A stretch of DNA of 64,000 nucleotides, taken from positions 58,737,920-58,801,919 of the forward strand of contig NC_087247.1 in the NCBI RefSeq assembly GCF_037042905.1. The letters run 5' to 3'. Below the pieces are notes generated by a model that saw only the letters and a list, made by a program, of their open reading frames with translations, was not told where the DNA came from and did not search any database. Below are positions 51,401 through 61,050 of this stretch, in pieces. Position numbers and translations under genes: made by a program. Source of the stretch: Lytechinus pictus. Its lineage: Eukaryota; Echinodermata; Echinoidea; Temnopleuroida; Toxopneustidae. Positions within the stretch are counted from its first letter, which is position 1. Each line of letters starts with the position of its first letter.

Positions 51401-54400
51401 TCATTCCCAGGTACTTGTCAACACCTCATTGGCTCAGTGCCAAGGGGAATCATCCAGGTTCCTTACTGATTTCCTGTAAAGTAGAGAATCATCTAGTTAA
51501 ACTTACAATACATGAAAGAGGGCAGAAATTGGCAGGTGCCTGGGCATTTTTTTTTGGCAATTCACCAATAGCCCACCACTACAACTACTCTTCATTTGTT
51601 CAGTATTATATCAGCAATTATAAAGTAGTGACATATCTTTTGCTTCTTTCTTTTTTTTTTGCTTGCCTCCTCTTCTTTTGTTAAACTCCTTTGCAGATAT
51701 GAAGATAACAGCATTCTCACTCTCTCTCCAAATTACCCTTTTCTCCCTTTGTCTGTATTGTCTTTCCAGAACCAACCAACCATGCAATTAACCATATATA
51801 CATTATCTAATCTTTATGATGGGACATGGTGAGCCAGTCATCTAAATTATATTTCATATTTAGCAATTAATTGATAGACTTTTTATTTTGAAGAGATTCC
51901 AAGCCTAGCTGTCCACATCTTGCCACAGAGGGCAGTATTACAAATCAGACATGAATGCTGTGTGTTTGTCTGGAGTTCTCTTATGATATAAGGATGTTTG
52001 GAAGCATTATTATGGTATTACTTCAGTTGCATGGAAATTCAGATGCTTGAATATGATTCCTGCGCCAGACAATCCTGAAATGTCATCTGATAATTTGGGG
52101 GGTTCACATCAGCAGAGACTCCAACCCCAAGAACCTTCTCATGACGAAATACCTCCATTTGATTACACTATACCCCATTTTTTCTCAATGAATTCTGTTC
52201 TCCGAATACGAAAACCATACTGCCCCAGGCATGCAATGTAATTATCAAAACACCTGTTTCTTGACCTCGGTCCGAAGATAACACAACATCCCGAGTGCGG
52301 TCCGGGAAAACATGTCGCCATTTTTTATTCACTTACTTTCCTTATTTCGAGGTTGATTTTCTTCGTTTGAAATTGAAAATGGGCTAGCATTGAATTTCTG
52401 AATACAATATGCCTTTGAAAACGTGATTAAATATCGAATACAATACTTTAATTCCGAAGGTCCTTCTACAGGCAGAGAAGACTTACGTAATACACAGCTG
52501 TTGTTTATCATTTTGTCCTTGGCTCAACGCTCATAATCTGGCCTGTGGGGATTACCTGGCCAAGCGGGGTTGATCAGGCGGGTGTTTCATAAAGCTGTTC
52601 GTAAGTTAAGAGCGACTGCATGGTGATCATGTCTTGCGGTAAATGGTACAAACCATTGGCGATGATCACCAGTCGTTGTTAAAGTCGCTCTTAACTTGCG
52701 AACAGCTTTATGAAACGACCCCCGGGGCTTGGAAATGATGTTTTAGATTTTCAAATGCAAAATGGGGTGAAATACCGCAGTTTGCCATCTGATCTGCGGT
52801 CCGTTTTCAAACGGGGGTAAGACGTAATGGATCTGGAGATTCTCCCGCCTGGAACCCCAAGCAAACTGGAGACTCCAACTTGATTTGCGCGAAGCGCACA
52901 TCACGAGCGCGAAAACCCTTGCAATTCAATGAATCAAACCATACATTTTGGTTTTATAAAACTTCTTTTCATATATCATTATTCATACATGCATATGACA
53001 TTGATAAGCATCTACAAAACCCTACACTTTTGCAATATCTTTATTCGTATCAACCAGTAAAGACATAGTAAATACTACCTCACCTTAAATTGACATTTCC
53101 ACATCCATCTTGTCTCATCTGGGGCCTGTTTTTTAAGGACTTACACGTAACTTTGCCATTATGGCAACTACCATGGTAAAAGGACTCAGCAGCCAATCAT
53201 AATCAAGGTTTCCATGGTAGTTGCCCTAATCATGATAATGGCAACGTTGCAAGTCCTTTATGAAACGGGCCCCTGATGATCTGTGGAGTAAGATTGCTTA
53301 AAGTATACATCCAAAGAATCAAAAGTATTTTATAATGACTTTATGTGGTCATCATTGTAAAGGGGAAGTATTACTAATCAGATATATAACTTCACTTTTC
53401 AAAATAGTGATCAGAGATTGCAGAAATCAGCTCTCAAAAATGATTTATTTTCATGCCATATTTCTGCCTTCCACCGGTCCTCTTGCGAGCTCCAGCTGAG
53501 TGACGTCACACAATGAGCAGTGAGCAGCTGAGCTGACAGCAGCCCATTGGAGACGATCTTTCCAATCAGCGTTTTTTGCTCTTAGAATTGTTTATTCCTC
53601 TTAAGATTGGTCTTGTTATATAGATAAAAGTTTGAATTTACTGAACAGTGAAAAAAAGTGCACATTTAACGTATTTTGGTAACCGATATTTAGCTTAGAA
53701 TTTTTTTTTTTTTTCAAGAAATATATGTGAATAAACAAAGCATATTTTCACGTAGAAATCACACTTGCGTCACATTAATGTTATAGTCAATATAAGGCAT
53801 AGACATTCTTCTTTATGACTGAACAAAAATTATGAAATTTCATTAAGTAGCAAAGTCAGGAACCACAAAAAAACACGGCAATATCCATCGCGAAATGACT
53901 GAAATTGCAGTTGAATTGCCGAAGCATTATTAGGAAACAGCGGCGAGCGGACTTTCTTTCATATATCTTAAAAATGCCTTCCTGTTAGGGCGATGGTCTG
54001 TGGCCAAATGCGTTGGCCGTTGTTTTGTCATGTGCGAGGACCCTGGTTCGAAACTCGGATTTTTTTTTTCTGGGTATTTTTTTTTTATTCCTTCCCCGTC
54101 CCTACCCATCTTTTTTTTCTCTTTTTATTTTCTTGTGAAATTCTATTCAGACCTGTATTTATCAAATCTTGCTTCTTAATTGCTGCTTTTGATTTTCAAG
54201 TTCTTGATTAGATTATTTCTACTCTTATTTGGGGTGGGAGGGGTAGAGTTAAAAGTCAAGTCCACATCAACTAAAAATTATTTGAATAGAGTGATTTCCC
54301 TTGTTGTTTTTACTCAAAACAGTCATATACACAAAACAATGATATGCAAATTAGAGTTGTCACTCACATCACATTCGTTTCTATTTTTTGTGGCATTTTG

Positions 54401-57400
54401 TTTTTTATTCTTTGCAGATTTGACGATAGGAAACTCTTCATCTGATCACAATAGGTTATATTTACGGAACTGTTAAAATAGTAATTATATAAATTTGAAT
54501 CAAAGTTTTTATGAAATTTCCTGCAATATCTTGTTATTTTTCTTTAAATTCAAATGAATTTTTGATTGCGTGGACTTCTCCTTTACTCTTAATGTACGGA
54601 ATGCATAGCAAAATTTATCCAGAAACAAAATTGTCTTAGAATATGCAAATCAGTAATTGGACACATGTTCACTTTTCTTTCATCCAGGCCACTTCCTCAC
54701 ATCCACCAGGCTTTCAGTCTTATAACAAAAATGATGAACCATCACACAACATTCACAGTGCTTCACAATAAATATTTCACTTCTGTTCATACATGCAATA
54801 AATATTGTGGAAAACAAATAAAAGGCGTACCCATATTCAAATACCGTTTAAAAGGACAAATATATTATACCTTTCGAGAAAAATCAGCACGTTAAATATC
54901 TGATAACAAAACATAATTATGGGGCACTGCAAGAAACTTATGTTCAATTGCAAATCAAGCGTAAGTCTTAAATTCAAATTCAAGCGTAATAAGGTCGAGT
55001 TGCAATCGCAATTCAACTACATGTTTAATAAAAGGACTTACCCTTGATTTGGGACGTGTGATTCAGTATAACATTTCTCGCAAAATGCCCTAGTAACATT
55101 AAAATTGTTCTTTCGTTTTAAATTGTGTGTTATTATTTTTGACAAGCTGTATTCCTGTCCAAGTCAAATTTCTTAGTTCTCTCCAAAACTGTTCTCAAAA
55201 TTGTTTCCAAGATTGATAAAGAAATTTTTTCTTTTGTATCATTATCAGTCCACAACTTGGCAAACCGTAGGTCCTGGAAAGAGTGAAGAAAAAAATGGCT
55301 ATATCCAAATCATAGTAAAAGGACAGGCGCGTAGCCAGGGGGGGGCGGTGGGGGCGGTCGCCCCCCCAAAACGTCCCCAAAAAGAAAAAAAAAAAGGGAA
55401 AAAAGAGAGGAGAAAAGGAAAAGGGAAGGGAGGAAAGGGAAGAAAGGTAGCTTTGTGTTTTTTTTTCTTTTGATTCTTTTTTTTTTCTCAAAAGAGAAAC
55501 TCCTTCATTCTTGCTCTAGATTTATATATGAATTTTGCTTCCGCGCTGCGCGCGGTTAAATGACAATATTGAAGATCTCCATTGTTCCCCCCACCCTTTC
55601 TCTAACCTTGTTTTTCCACCTCAACTATATGTGTTTCTTGCCAGTTAAAGTTCAAATGTATACATAAGGGCATGGAATTAGAGTAAGGTTAGGCCGAAGT
55701 ATATGAAGTTATCTTTTTTTTTAATTGATCGCGCAACTTCTGGTCGGGTCGGCTCCGGGCGGGTGAAATCTTTATATCAATTTCTGCCGTTACCTCCATA
55801 AAGTCAACTTCTCCCGCTTTTCAGCTCATTACTAAACAACCATAATTTTGGGGGCAAACAGGTTCCTAATTTAAAAAGAGGAAGGTATAAAATTCGTATC
55901 GTATTAATAAAAAAGTACAATATTTTTTATCAAATTCTATTAAACTTCATGTCTTTTCCCTGCACATTCATCTCCTGTCCTGTTTTGCGCCCTCAGTTTG
56001 AAATTTTGAATGACACTAAACTTTCTTTATAATTCAAAATGAAGCGCTTCAGGATAAGTCAAAGAAATTAGGTATCCTTTTTATATAATTTCAATAAATC
56101 ACAGAAGTTTCAACTTTTGCGCCACTATTTTCCTTGTAATGAAGTTCAATAATCTTAGAAAATAAATTGAATTAGAGCCGATGGGGTATTGGATATATCT
56201 GCATTTGATGAAACGTCCGCCCTTTGAAATTTCAGAGTTTCGTTGTTCTGCGCGGGGAGGAATATCTTCCTCCCGGCATGATACACTTCTTCTCCTCTGT
56301 TTTGCGAGTTAAAGATATGCACTGTTGCTAAATTGTTTGTAATCAAATCTGATCTTTCCAAGGGAAGTATTCAATATGTGTTTGAGAATACCCTTTTCTC
56401 GGGACCCTTTTCATGGCAAAAAAAATGATAAAACGCTTTAGTTTCCGCGCTTCGCGCGGGGTTATTATCATCTTAATTTCCTCCATTGTATTCCTTTTTG
56501 TGCGTTCACAATCTTTTTTGAAAACAAGGTTCAAAATCACAATATAGTCAACTGAATTGGAGCTGATATATAGGTACTAGAGACAAGAGAGACGGCTCCT
56601 TTTCATTCTAATTTATGAAACACCTAAAGCTTCGCGCGGGAGAGGGAAACCCCCCTCCCTGCACCCACCCCCTAGGGAGCGCGCTTCGCGCGCTCTGTAA
56701 GTGTTGGCACGCTTTGCGTGCATTTACCGCCCCCTCCAAAATGAAATCCTGGCTACGCGGTTGTAAAAGGACATGATGGAATCTCCCAGATTGAGGTAGC
56801 AAGCAGAGACCAGAAGTCACCAGAGTCAGCAATTGTGCAGATCTGTGTGTAGAAGAGAGAAAAAAAGAAATAGTTTAAATAATCAAATCAAAGTATGAAT
56901 TTAATTATCGTGATGATTGATGACGTGCGGTGGCATGTAATTCCCGGTCAACAACAAATGATAGTAGGTTTAGACACCTGAAAAGTTCCACTCAGAACAC
57001 TGGTGCTCTACCTCAAGTGATGTTTGTGTAGGCCCCACTCCACTTCACTACCGCTACACTATCGTACATATGTACGCCACACCTACCCGGGTAGGTGTGT
57101 AGCGTAGTGTAGGCTGTAGCAGTACTCCAGTAGTGAAGTGGAGACTACACGAACATCACTTGAGGTACGGTGCTCTCTGAGTCTCTGTGTCATTACAAAG
57201 ATTGCATTTATCTTCATTGTTGAAGGCATTACGCATACATATATGCAGCAGCACTCTAATCAGAAAGAAACACCAGACTCTAATTTTGGCCCACCCAAGG
57301 GTTCATTACATGCCGCCGCGCACAGAAAATTCAAGCCATAGAAGTCGTGGACCCAAGAAGTGAGATCCCAGCACGCGCGACCCACTAGTTAGAAATCCAC

Positions 57401-60400
57401 TGCCAAACGTGGTTCGTGGTTAGTATACTAATACTAACCTCGCAATACGTACTAGTAGTATACTAATACTAACCTCGCAATACGTGTGAGTGATTTTGGC
57501 CAGGAATCAGGGTAATCACTGCTGAAAATTTGTCTGGCTTCATGACATCGGCATCATGGTGATATAATTCTGTGTATAATAAAAACTTAAACATTCCTCT
57601 GAAACAGCAGATTTTCAGCCATGGTCCATACCACTCAGTGCTCCTAAATAATTTAATCGCCTGCCTGAGTCCTGACCAGTTTTAGAAATCTGAAGAAAAA
57701 ATCTGCTGGAATTGTGCCACTCACACGTATTAAGTATACTAACCTCGCACCACGAACCGCGTTTGGCAGTGGATTTCTAACTAGTGGGTCGCGCGTGCTT
57801 AGCCTGGAGGCGTCTGGGATCTCACTTCTTGGGTCCACGACTTCTATGGCTTGATTTTTCTGTGCGTGGCGGCATGTAATGAACCCTTGGGTGGAATTGT
57901 GCAAAAACATTATTTCTAAAATAAAAACTTTTTAATTTTAATAGTAGTTATGCCAAAATGCATGATTCTAAACTTATATCAGATCTGTATCTGTCATCTG
58001 ACCTGAATGCATCGTCAGAACAAGTACAGTTTCCAAACATGCTTACCTTGACTTTTGACTGGATCAAACAGCGTAGCCTGCAACATGCATCGGGAGCAAG
58101 TGAATGGGACAGTGCAGCTTGGAGTTTTTCAATAGTTAGTAGAGCAACACAACGAAGACTGTCGAGTGGACAAAATCGATCTTTCCAGTTCACAATTCAA
58201 TAAAAAACGGGCAAAATAACACAGTTCTGGTTCCCTTATAGTCTGAAGTTGTCGAAAACAGAATTCGGATGTCACATTACATGAAGAAAACGGTAAATTC
58301 GGAAGATATTGAAGAGGTCAGTAAGGTGATTCAGTGTATTATGCACAGAGGGATGATGAGCTCGATTATTGTGTGACGTCATTATTCTCGACTGTTTTCA
58401 CTGCGTGAACTGTCGGTCTGGGGGCGGCTGGGGGGCTTAGAATGGTCTCTAATAATTTCATTTCTTGCATTTCCACGACATCAATAAGACTTTTTAGTGA
58501 CATATTTGTGTATAAAAAGACAAGACCTTTCCATTCATATATAATTTGTCTATAATCATCACTTTCGTGAATTTTCTTTGGATGTATACTTTAAAGTTTG
58601 TTATCAGCAATTTTACTGCTTCTCTAATTATTTCACATGGTATTCCTAGAAACCAAAATGAAGGAATTTCCTCACTTTTTACATTCTAATGATATATAGT
58701 CATCAATTCATGTCATGTCATTATATCGATTCTTTGGTATATATGCAACATAAGAGGGCCTATAGGAGGGATGATGCTATCTAGATAGCTCGCGCCCACT
58801 AAAGTAACGAGATTGCGCACATCTTTGACGCTCTAGTTACCTTGAAATCTGCTTGGATATGAAAATTCAATTGCAGTTTTTAAAAAGGTGTTTGGGCAGG
58901 AGAAAGATAATTTTAAGGGGAAGAAAATACATCTTAAGCGGGAGAAACAGAGCCTGGGCGGGAGATATTAAATCTCAAGTGGGGGAACGGGAGATTTGGG
59001 GAAAATGGGCTTTCGGCGGGAGATCTCTCGCCGAAAGCGGGAGAGTTGGAGTCTCTGCATCAGTCAAGCAATCAAAGCATTGCTCACCAAGTGGATTTGA
59101 TTGAGTCAAATGTATGTAAAGATCACTCAAGATTAACAACTTTTCCACAAATGTTCAGATTGAGTGATTGCAACTTTATTATTTATTGATGTACTCAGAT
59201 TCAAGTTATGGATAGATGAGGCTGCAAACCTGTTTGGAGGAATGGATATTGTCACAGTGGAAGCTATACATACTAAAGATGGCAAGGATTTCATCATCGA
59301 GGTGAGTACATGATGGTGCTGGTCATGATTGCAGTGATGGGCTGGAGAAGGATGCTATTGAAAAAACAAATGAAGAAGAGTAAGATGCATGAGAAGGGAA
59401 AGGAGACAAGAAGAAGGAGGAGGAGGAGACGGAGAAGGGGAGGAGGGGGAGGATGAGAAAGAGAAGGAAGGAAGAAGAAAAATAGATGACAATGAAGAAA
59501 GTCTTTAAAAGAATTATACATTAATGTTCTCTTGTTCCACATCTGCAGGTGAATGATTCTTCCATGTCTCTAATGGGTGAAAATCAAGAAGAGGATAGAA
59601 AAGCAATAGCAGATCTAGTCATTCAAAAAATGCATGCTGTTATCATCAAAAACACCATCAGGTCAGTTTTTTACTTTCATATCGTATCTTGACATAACAA
59701 GATACATATATACATGAGTCATTGTTCATATAAATATACGTCTTGAGTAAAGTCCCTGCAAGCCAGGATATTTTTCTTATTAGATAATACTGGATGGCCT
59801 GTGAGTGGGATATATTGGACGAGTCGCCAGACTAGCTTGATATTGTTCGGGTTCCATATTTAAATGTACATCCAACACTATGGTCCGTATTCAGAAGTCG
59901 GGTTTAATTTAAACTCAGGTTTAGAGTTGTGGTGTAAGTATGGATAGCCAATAGTGTCATAATTTTATAACAGTATGATTTCAATGTATCAGCTCATTTT
60001 TCTCTCAAATCATTCTTATCTGTTTCGGAAGGATAAATAAGATAGCTTTCTTCACCATGATGAGTTAGAAAAGAGCACAATAATCATAAGAGATATACAA
60101 TGTAAGTAAAAATTATGACATTTTTGCAGCAGACCATCATCTAAGTTAAACCTGGCTTCAGAATACGCACCTACATGTATGAGTATAATCAGGTAAACCA
60201 TAAGGACATGCAAATTATGATTTATTGATTGATATGTTTTATTTCCATGAAAAAAACAATACCCGAAAATATACATTAAACTACAAAGGCATAATAATTA
60301 AATCAATAATACAGTGAACAGGTATATGAATTTTGAAATTATAAATTTATTGATCATGTTGTGACACTAAAGGTAGTTTTGTTTTGTAGAATAAAAGAGC

Positions 60401-61050
60401 ACATTTGATTACATGCCTTTCTCTAGGGCAAAAGCAGCATAGCTGGGGATTGAACCACAGACTTCCATGTGTCTAGTCAGGCACCGTAGACCACTTGGCC
60501 GCAGCCATTTATAAAATCATATAAATAAAGTTAAACTTTTCTCTGGAGTTTTCAAACTGAAATTTATGGTATAATTGTCTAGACATGATTTCACAGAACA
60601 TATTTTGTACAATATTAAAACAAAATACCATATTAACTATATAAATCATCTTAACATTCTGCATGCTTGAATCACTCATGAAATACAAAATAATTTTCTA
60701 TTCATCTCTCTCTCTTTGTCTGTCCATCTCCCTTTCTCCCCTTTGCCTTCTGCCACAGTACAAAAGCAAGTTCTTCATCACTGCTAAGCACCAGTCCAGC
60801 TCCAAGTACTTCTCGCTCTGCACCCCACTCCCCCTCAGCTACCTCCCCACAGACCACACCCTTCAGGGCTTCTAACAACCATACCCCAAACAGCGTGAAG
60901 TCCTTGGGTGCCCCCAGTACAACATCAACCTCCAATGCCACAGCGGGAGGTTCTCAGGCATCTTTATCAGCCAAGATGACACCAACAGAAGACGAAGATA
61001 CCTTCAAGAACCTTAAGAAAACTTTTGCAAGCATCTTTGGCGATTTGTGA
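36374..61050 (+). CDS. SYN: Synapsin, C-terminal part (span of six exons; N-terminus outside window)
   Basis: Join 36374-36436, 41305-41447, 48636-48710, 59199-59301, 59549-59661, 60759-61050: 789 nt, 262 residues and stop, all GT-AG, phases consistent. Synapsin tethers synaptic vesicles to each other and to the cytoskeleton; its domain C has an ATP-grasp fold that binds ATP. Visible landmarks are [16 protein letters not shown] (nucleotide-binding lysine and glycine loop), [64 protein letters not shown] and DGKDFIIEV (acidic ATP-grasp residues). A short Ser/Thr/Pro-rich linker of about 75 residues follows, then the conserved C-terminal helix [18 protein letters not shown] (domain E type). Domain A and the first part of domain C are not in the window. 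Confidence 0.97.
36588..36668 (+). repeat. SINE-like tail, ATGCGCTATACAAG then (ATT)n
   Basis: TTTGGAAGCGCATAGAGAC, then AATCGTGATATGCGCTATAC and ATTATTATT. Same tail type as 25225-25303. It inserted about 150 bp downstream of the synapsin exon. Confidence 0.5.
38020..38434. repeat. A+T-rich tandem array, unit about 31 bp
   Basis: Units of the form ATTATTTGTTTTTCATTATT plus TATAAATAATG are repeated about seven times, then degenerate into palindromic TTATTTATAAATAA segments. The mirrored arm near 39060-39210 has a shorter version. Every unit is itself a palindrome, so the whole loop can fold. Confidence 0.8.
38451..39034. mobile_element. Palindromic element nested in the foldback loop, TTAA target
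   Basis: The left end AGGAGAATGAAACC and the right end GTTTCATTCTCCT are inverted, each abutting TTAA (38447-38450, 39035-39038). The complementarity continues to CCTCCCGTTGGCAATGCGAC against GTCGCATTGCCAATAGGAGG. TTAA duplication is the habit of piggyBac-type elements. 584 bp, non-coding. It sits in the A+T-rich centre of the larger foldback and therefore inserted later. Confidence 0.75.
39984..40125. repeat. Palindromic MITE
   Basis: TTATATTGGATGGCT and AGCCATCCAATATAA form the ends. Inward, ACCAGAAATATTCCAA faces TTGGAATATTTCAGGT. About 142 bp, located about 90 bp right of the Mutator-like foldback. Confidence 0.75.
41305..41447 (+). CDS. SYN: Synapsin exon: domain C core
   Basis: 143 nt, acceptor TCTCAG, donor CAA|GTAAGT, phase 0 to 2. 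Encodes [40 protein letters not shown] and GNTYKAF, colinear with the vertebrate stretch that ends in YDVRVQKIGQNYKAYM. Confidence 0.97.
46638..46668. repeat. Poly(C)-(CT)n low-complexity tract
   Basis: About 16 C are followed by CTCTCTCTCTCT. Simple sequence. Confidence 0.85.
47518..47834. repeat. MITE, family B copy 1
   Basis: AGGACAAGTCCACCCCAACA at the left faces CTGGGGTGAACTTGACCT at the right. Inward, TTGATTTGAAT and AATCCAACA face TGTTGGATT and ATTCAAATCAA. A relative with matching termini lies at 54250-54585. The reading frames over it are chance. Confidence 0.7.
48636..48710 (+). CDS. SYN: Synapsin exon
   Basis: 75 nt, acceptor TTTTCAG, donor ATAG|GTAAGA, phase 2 to 2. With the split codons it reads [14 protein letters not shown] then [12 protein letters not shown], matching the SVSGNWKTNTGSAMLEQI region of mammalian synapsins. 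Confidence 0.97.
49618..50020. repeat. Probable diverged TIR element, G+C-richer than host
   Basis: TGATACACATGCGTCGAG near the left and CATATGTGTATTCACC near the right are approximate complements. Inside are repeated GCCGGCTT and GTCCACTTT motifs. Ends uncertain. Confidence 0.4.
50690..50985 (+). repeat. Purine-rich tract, about 300 bp
   Basis: The plus strand is mostly A and G with few interruptions, including runs such as AAAAAAAAAAAAGAGAGAAA. Reading frames on the complementary strand are Ser/Phe/Leu-rich artefacts. Confidence 0.7.
52578..52724. repeat. Palindromic MITE, family A copy 2
   Basis: Same GTTTCATAAAGCTGTTCGTA arms as 32213-32388. Arms run about 50 bp (through AAGTTAAGAGCGACT) around a different centre of about 45 bp. 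Confidence 0.85.
53120..53274. repeat. Palindromic MITE, family C
   Basis: Left: GGGGCCTGTTTTTTAAGGAC, then GCCATTATGGCAACTACCAT. Right: ATGATAATGGCAACGTTGC, then AAGTCCTTTATGAAACGGGC and CCCTG. Near-palindrome of about 155 bp, 400 bp from a family A copy. Confidence 0.8.
53986..54060 (+). repeat. tRNA-like sequence, SINE head or tRNA pseudogene
   Basis: GATGGTCTGTGGCCAAATGC resembles an A box and D arm; GGTTCGAAACTC is a good B box. The acceptor ends do not pair and a T run follows, so it is not a functional tRNA gene. Confidence 0.5.
54250..54585. repeat. MITE, family B copy 2 (diverged)
   Basis: TAAAAGTCAAGTCCACATCA at the left faces GCGTGGACTTCTCCTTTA at the right; ATTATTTGAAT faces ATTCAAATGAAT. 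Termini match 47518-47834. Confidence 0.55.
55326..56762. mobile_element. 1.4-kb TIR element with 11-bp identical flanks
   Basis: GTAAAAGGACA is present on both sides (55315-55325, 56763-56773). The ends are GGCGCGTAGCCAGG at the left and CCTGGCTACGCGG at the right, each followed by a G/C run. The interior has several GCGC(T)TCGCGC-type palindromes (near 55545, 56445, 56632, 56683, 56712) and a purine tract at 55380-55450. No transposase was recognised; reading frames are short. A 9- to 11-bp duplication would suit a Mutator- or hAT-like class, which cannot be settled here. Confidence 0.75.
57010..57168. mobile_element. Foldback element with 8-bp target duplication
   Basis: ACCTCAAGTGATGTTTGTGT at the left faces ACACGAACATCACTTGAGGT at the right, and CCACTCCACTTCACTAC faces GTAGTGAAGTGGAG. 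The centre contains ACCTACCCGGGTAGGT. GGTGCTCT flanks both sides (57002-57009, 57169-57176). Almost the entire 159 bp can pair; hAT-type by duplication length. Confidence 0.8.
57291..57894. mobile_element. 604-bp foldback element
   Basis: CCACCCAAGGGTTCATTACA at the left faces TGTAATGAACCCTTGGGTGG at the right. Pairing continues for about 150 bp per arm (for example GTGGACCCAAGAAGTGAGAT against ATCTCACTTCTTGGGTCCAC) with a 15-bp indel. Inside the left arm AGTATACTAATACTAACC and CTCGCAATACGT are tandemly repeated twice. No clear target duplication. Overlapping reading frames are chance products of the palindrome. Confidence 0.8.
57948..58203. other. Unassigned G+C-richer patch with open frames on both strands
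   Basis: Both strands stay open for 81 codons (plus 57958-58203, minus 58193-57948). Neither product resembles a family I know, and no splice sites tie it to synapsin. It abuts the 604-bp foldback and may be part of an unrecognised mobile element. Confidence 0.25.
58884..59055 (+). repeat. Degenerate GCGGGAGA array next to a synapsin exon
   Basis: GGGAGA or GGAGAAA recurs at irregular intervals (near 58897, 58940, 58962, 58988, 59015, 59038), with an embedded palindrome CGGCGGGAGATCTCTCGCCG. It ends in GGAGTCTCTGC; the complement GCAGAGACTCC occurs near 52113. It lies about 145 bp upstream of the next exon. Confidence 0.55.
59199..59301 (+). CDS. SYN: Synapsin exon: acidic ATP-grasp segment
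   Basis: 103 nt, acceptor ACTCAG, donor GAG|GTGAGT, phase 2 to 0. Encodes [20 protein letters not shown] and [14 protein letters not shown], matching the vertebrate [25 protein letters not shown] region. Confidence 0.97.
59370..59500 (+). repeat. Polypurine (GGA/GAA) tract inside a 247-bp intron
   Basis: About 130 nt almost entirely A and G (AAGAAGGAGGAGGAGGAGAC, GGGGAGGAGGGGGAGG), occupying half of the intron 59302-59548. Such mirror-type purine tracts can form triplex DNA; also rich in GGA, a splicing-enhancer-like triplet. Confidence 0.75.
59549..59661 (+). CDS. SYN: Synapsin exon: end of domain C
   Basis: 113 nt, acceptor TCTGCAG, donor TCAG|GTCAGT, phase 0 to 2. Encodes [20 protein letters not shown] and [17 protein letters not shown], matching the [25 protein letters not shown] region of mammals. 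Confidence 0.97.
59882..60171. repeat. Palindromic MITE, family D
   Basis: GGTCCGTATTCAGAAGTCGG and GTTTAATTTAAAC at the left face GTTAAACCTGGCTTCAG and AATACGCACC at the right. The middle is unrelated A+T-rich DNA. A fragment of similar sequence (GTTTAAATTAAACTTAAACC) occurs near 18057. Confidence 0.7.
60440..60507 (-). repeat. tRNA-derived SINE head, minus strand
   Basis: Minus strand reads GCGGCCAAGTGGTCTACGGT (A-box region), GACTAGACACATGGAAGTC, then GTGGTTCAATCCCCAGC with a good B box. Shaped like a Leu/Ser-type tRNA head, but the ends do not pair. Confidence 0.55.
60759..61050 (+). CDS. SYN: Synapsin last exon: Ser/Thr/Pro linker and domain E
   Basis: 292 nt, phase 2 in, stop TGA at 61048-61050. 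The first 75 or so residues are Ser/Thr/Pro-rich with several Ser-Pro or Thr-Pro sites ([30 protein letters not shown]), candidates for proline-directed kinases by analogy. The last residues, [18 protein letters not shown], are the conserved amphipathic C-terminal segment shared by domain-E-bearing synapsins. This exon is more G+C-rich than all surrounding DNA. Confidence 0.97.

Larger units (their letters stand above)
48711..59198 (+). other. Synapsin intron (10,488 bp), rich in mobile elements
   Basis: The left half holds a possible MITE (49618-50020) and a long purine tract. The right half (52.5-58 kb) is crowded with foldbacks and one 1.4-kb element. No other gene found. Confidence 0.85.
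59662..60758 (+). other. Synapsin intron (1,097 bp)
   Basis: Contains a palindromic MITE and a minus-strand SINE head, listed separately. It ends in a pyrimidine-rich tract and CCACAG. Confidence 0.85.

Noticed and set aside
51247-51684. Longest open frame of the window, 145 codons on plus
   Set aside because: Hydrophobic, low-complexity product with no known motif, no splice context linking it to synapsin, in T-rich DNA. Chance.
53986-54060. Functional tRNA gene
   Set aside because: A and B boxes are present but the acceptor stem ends do not pair.
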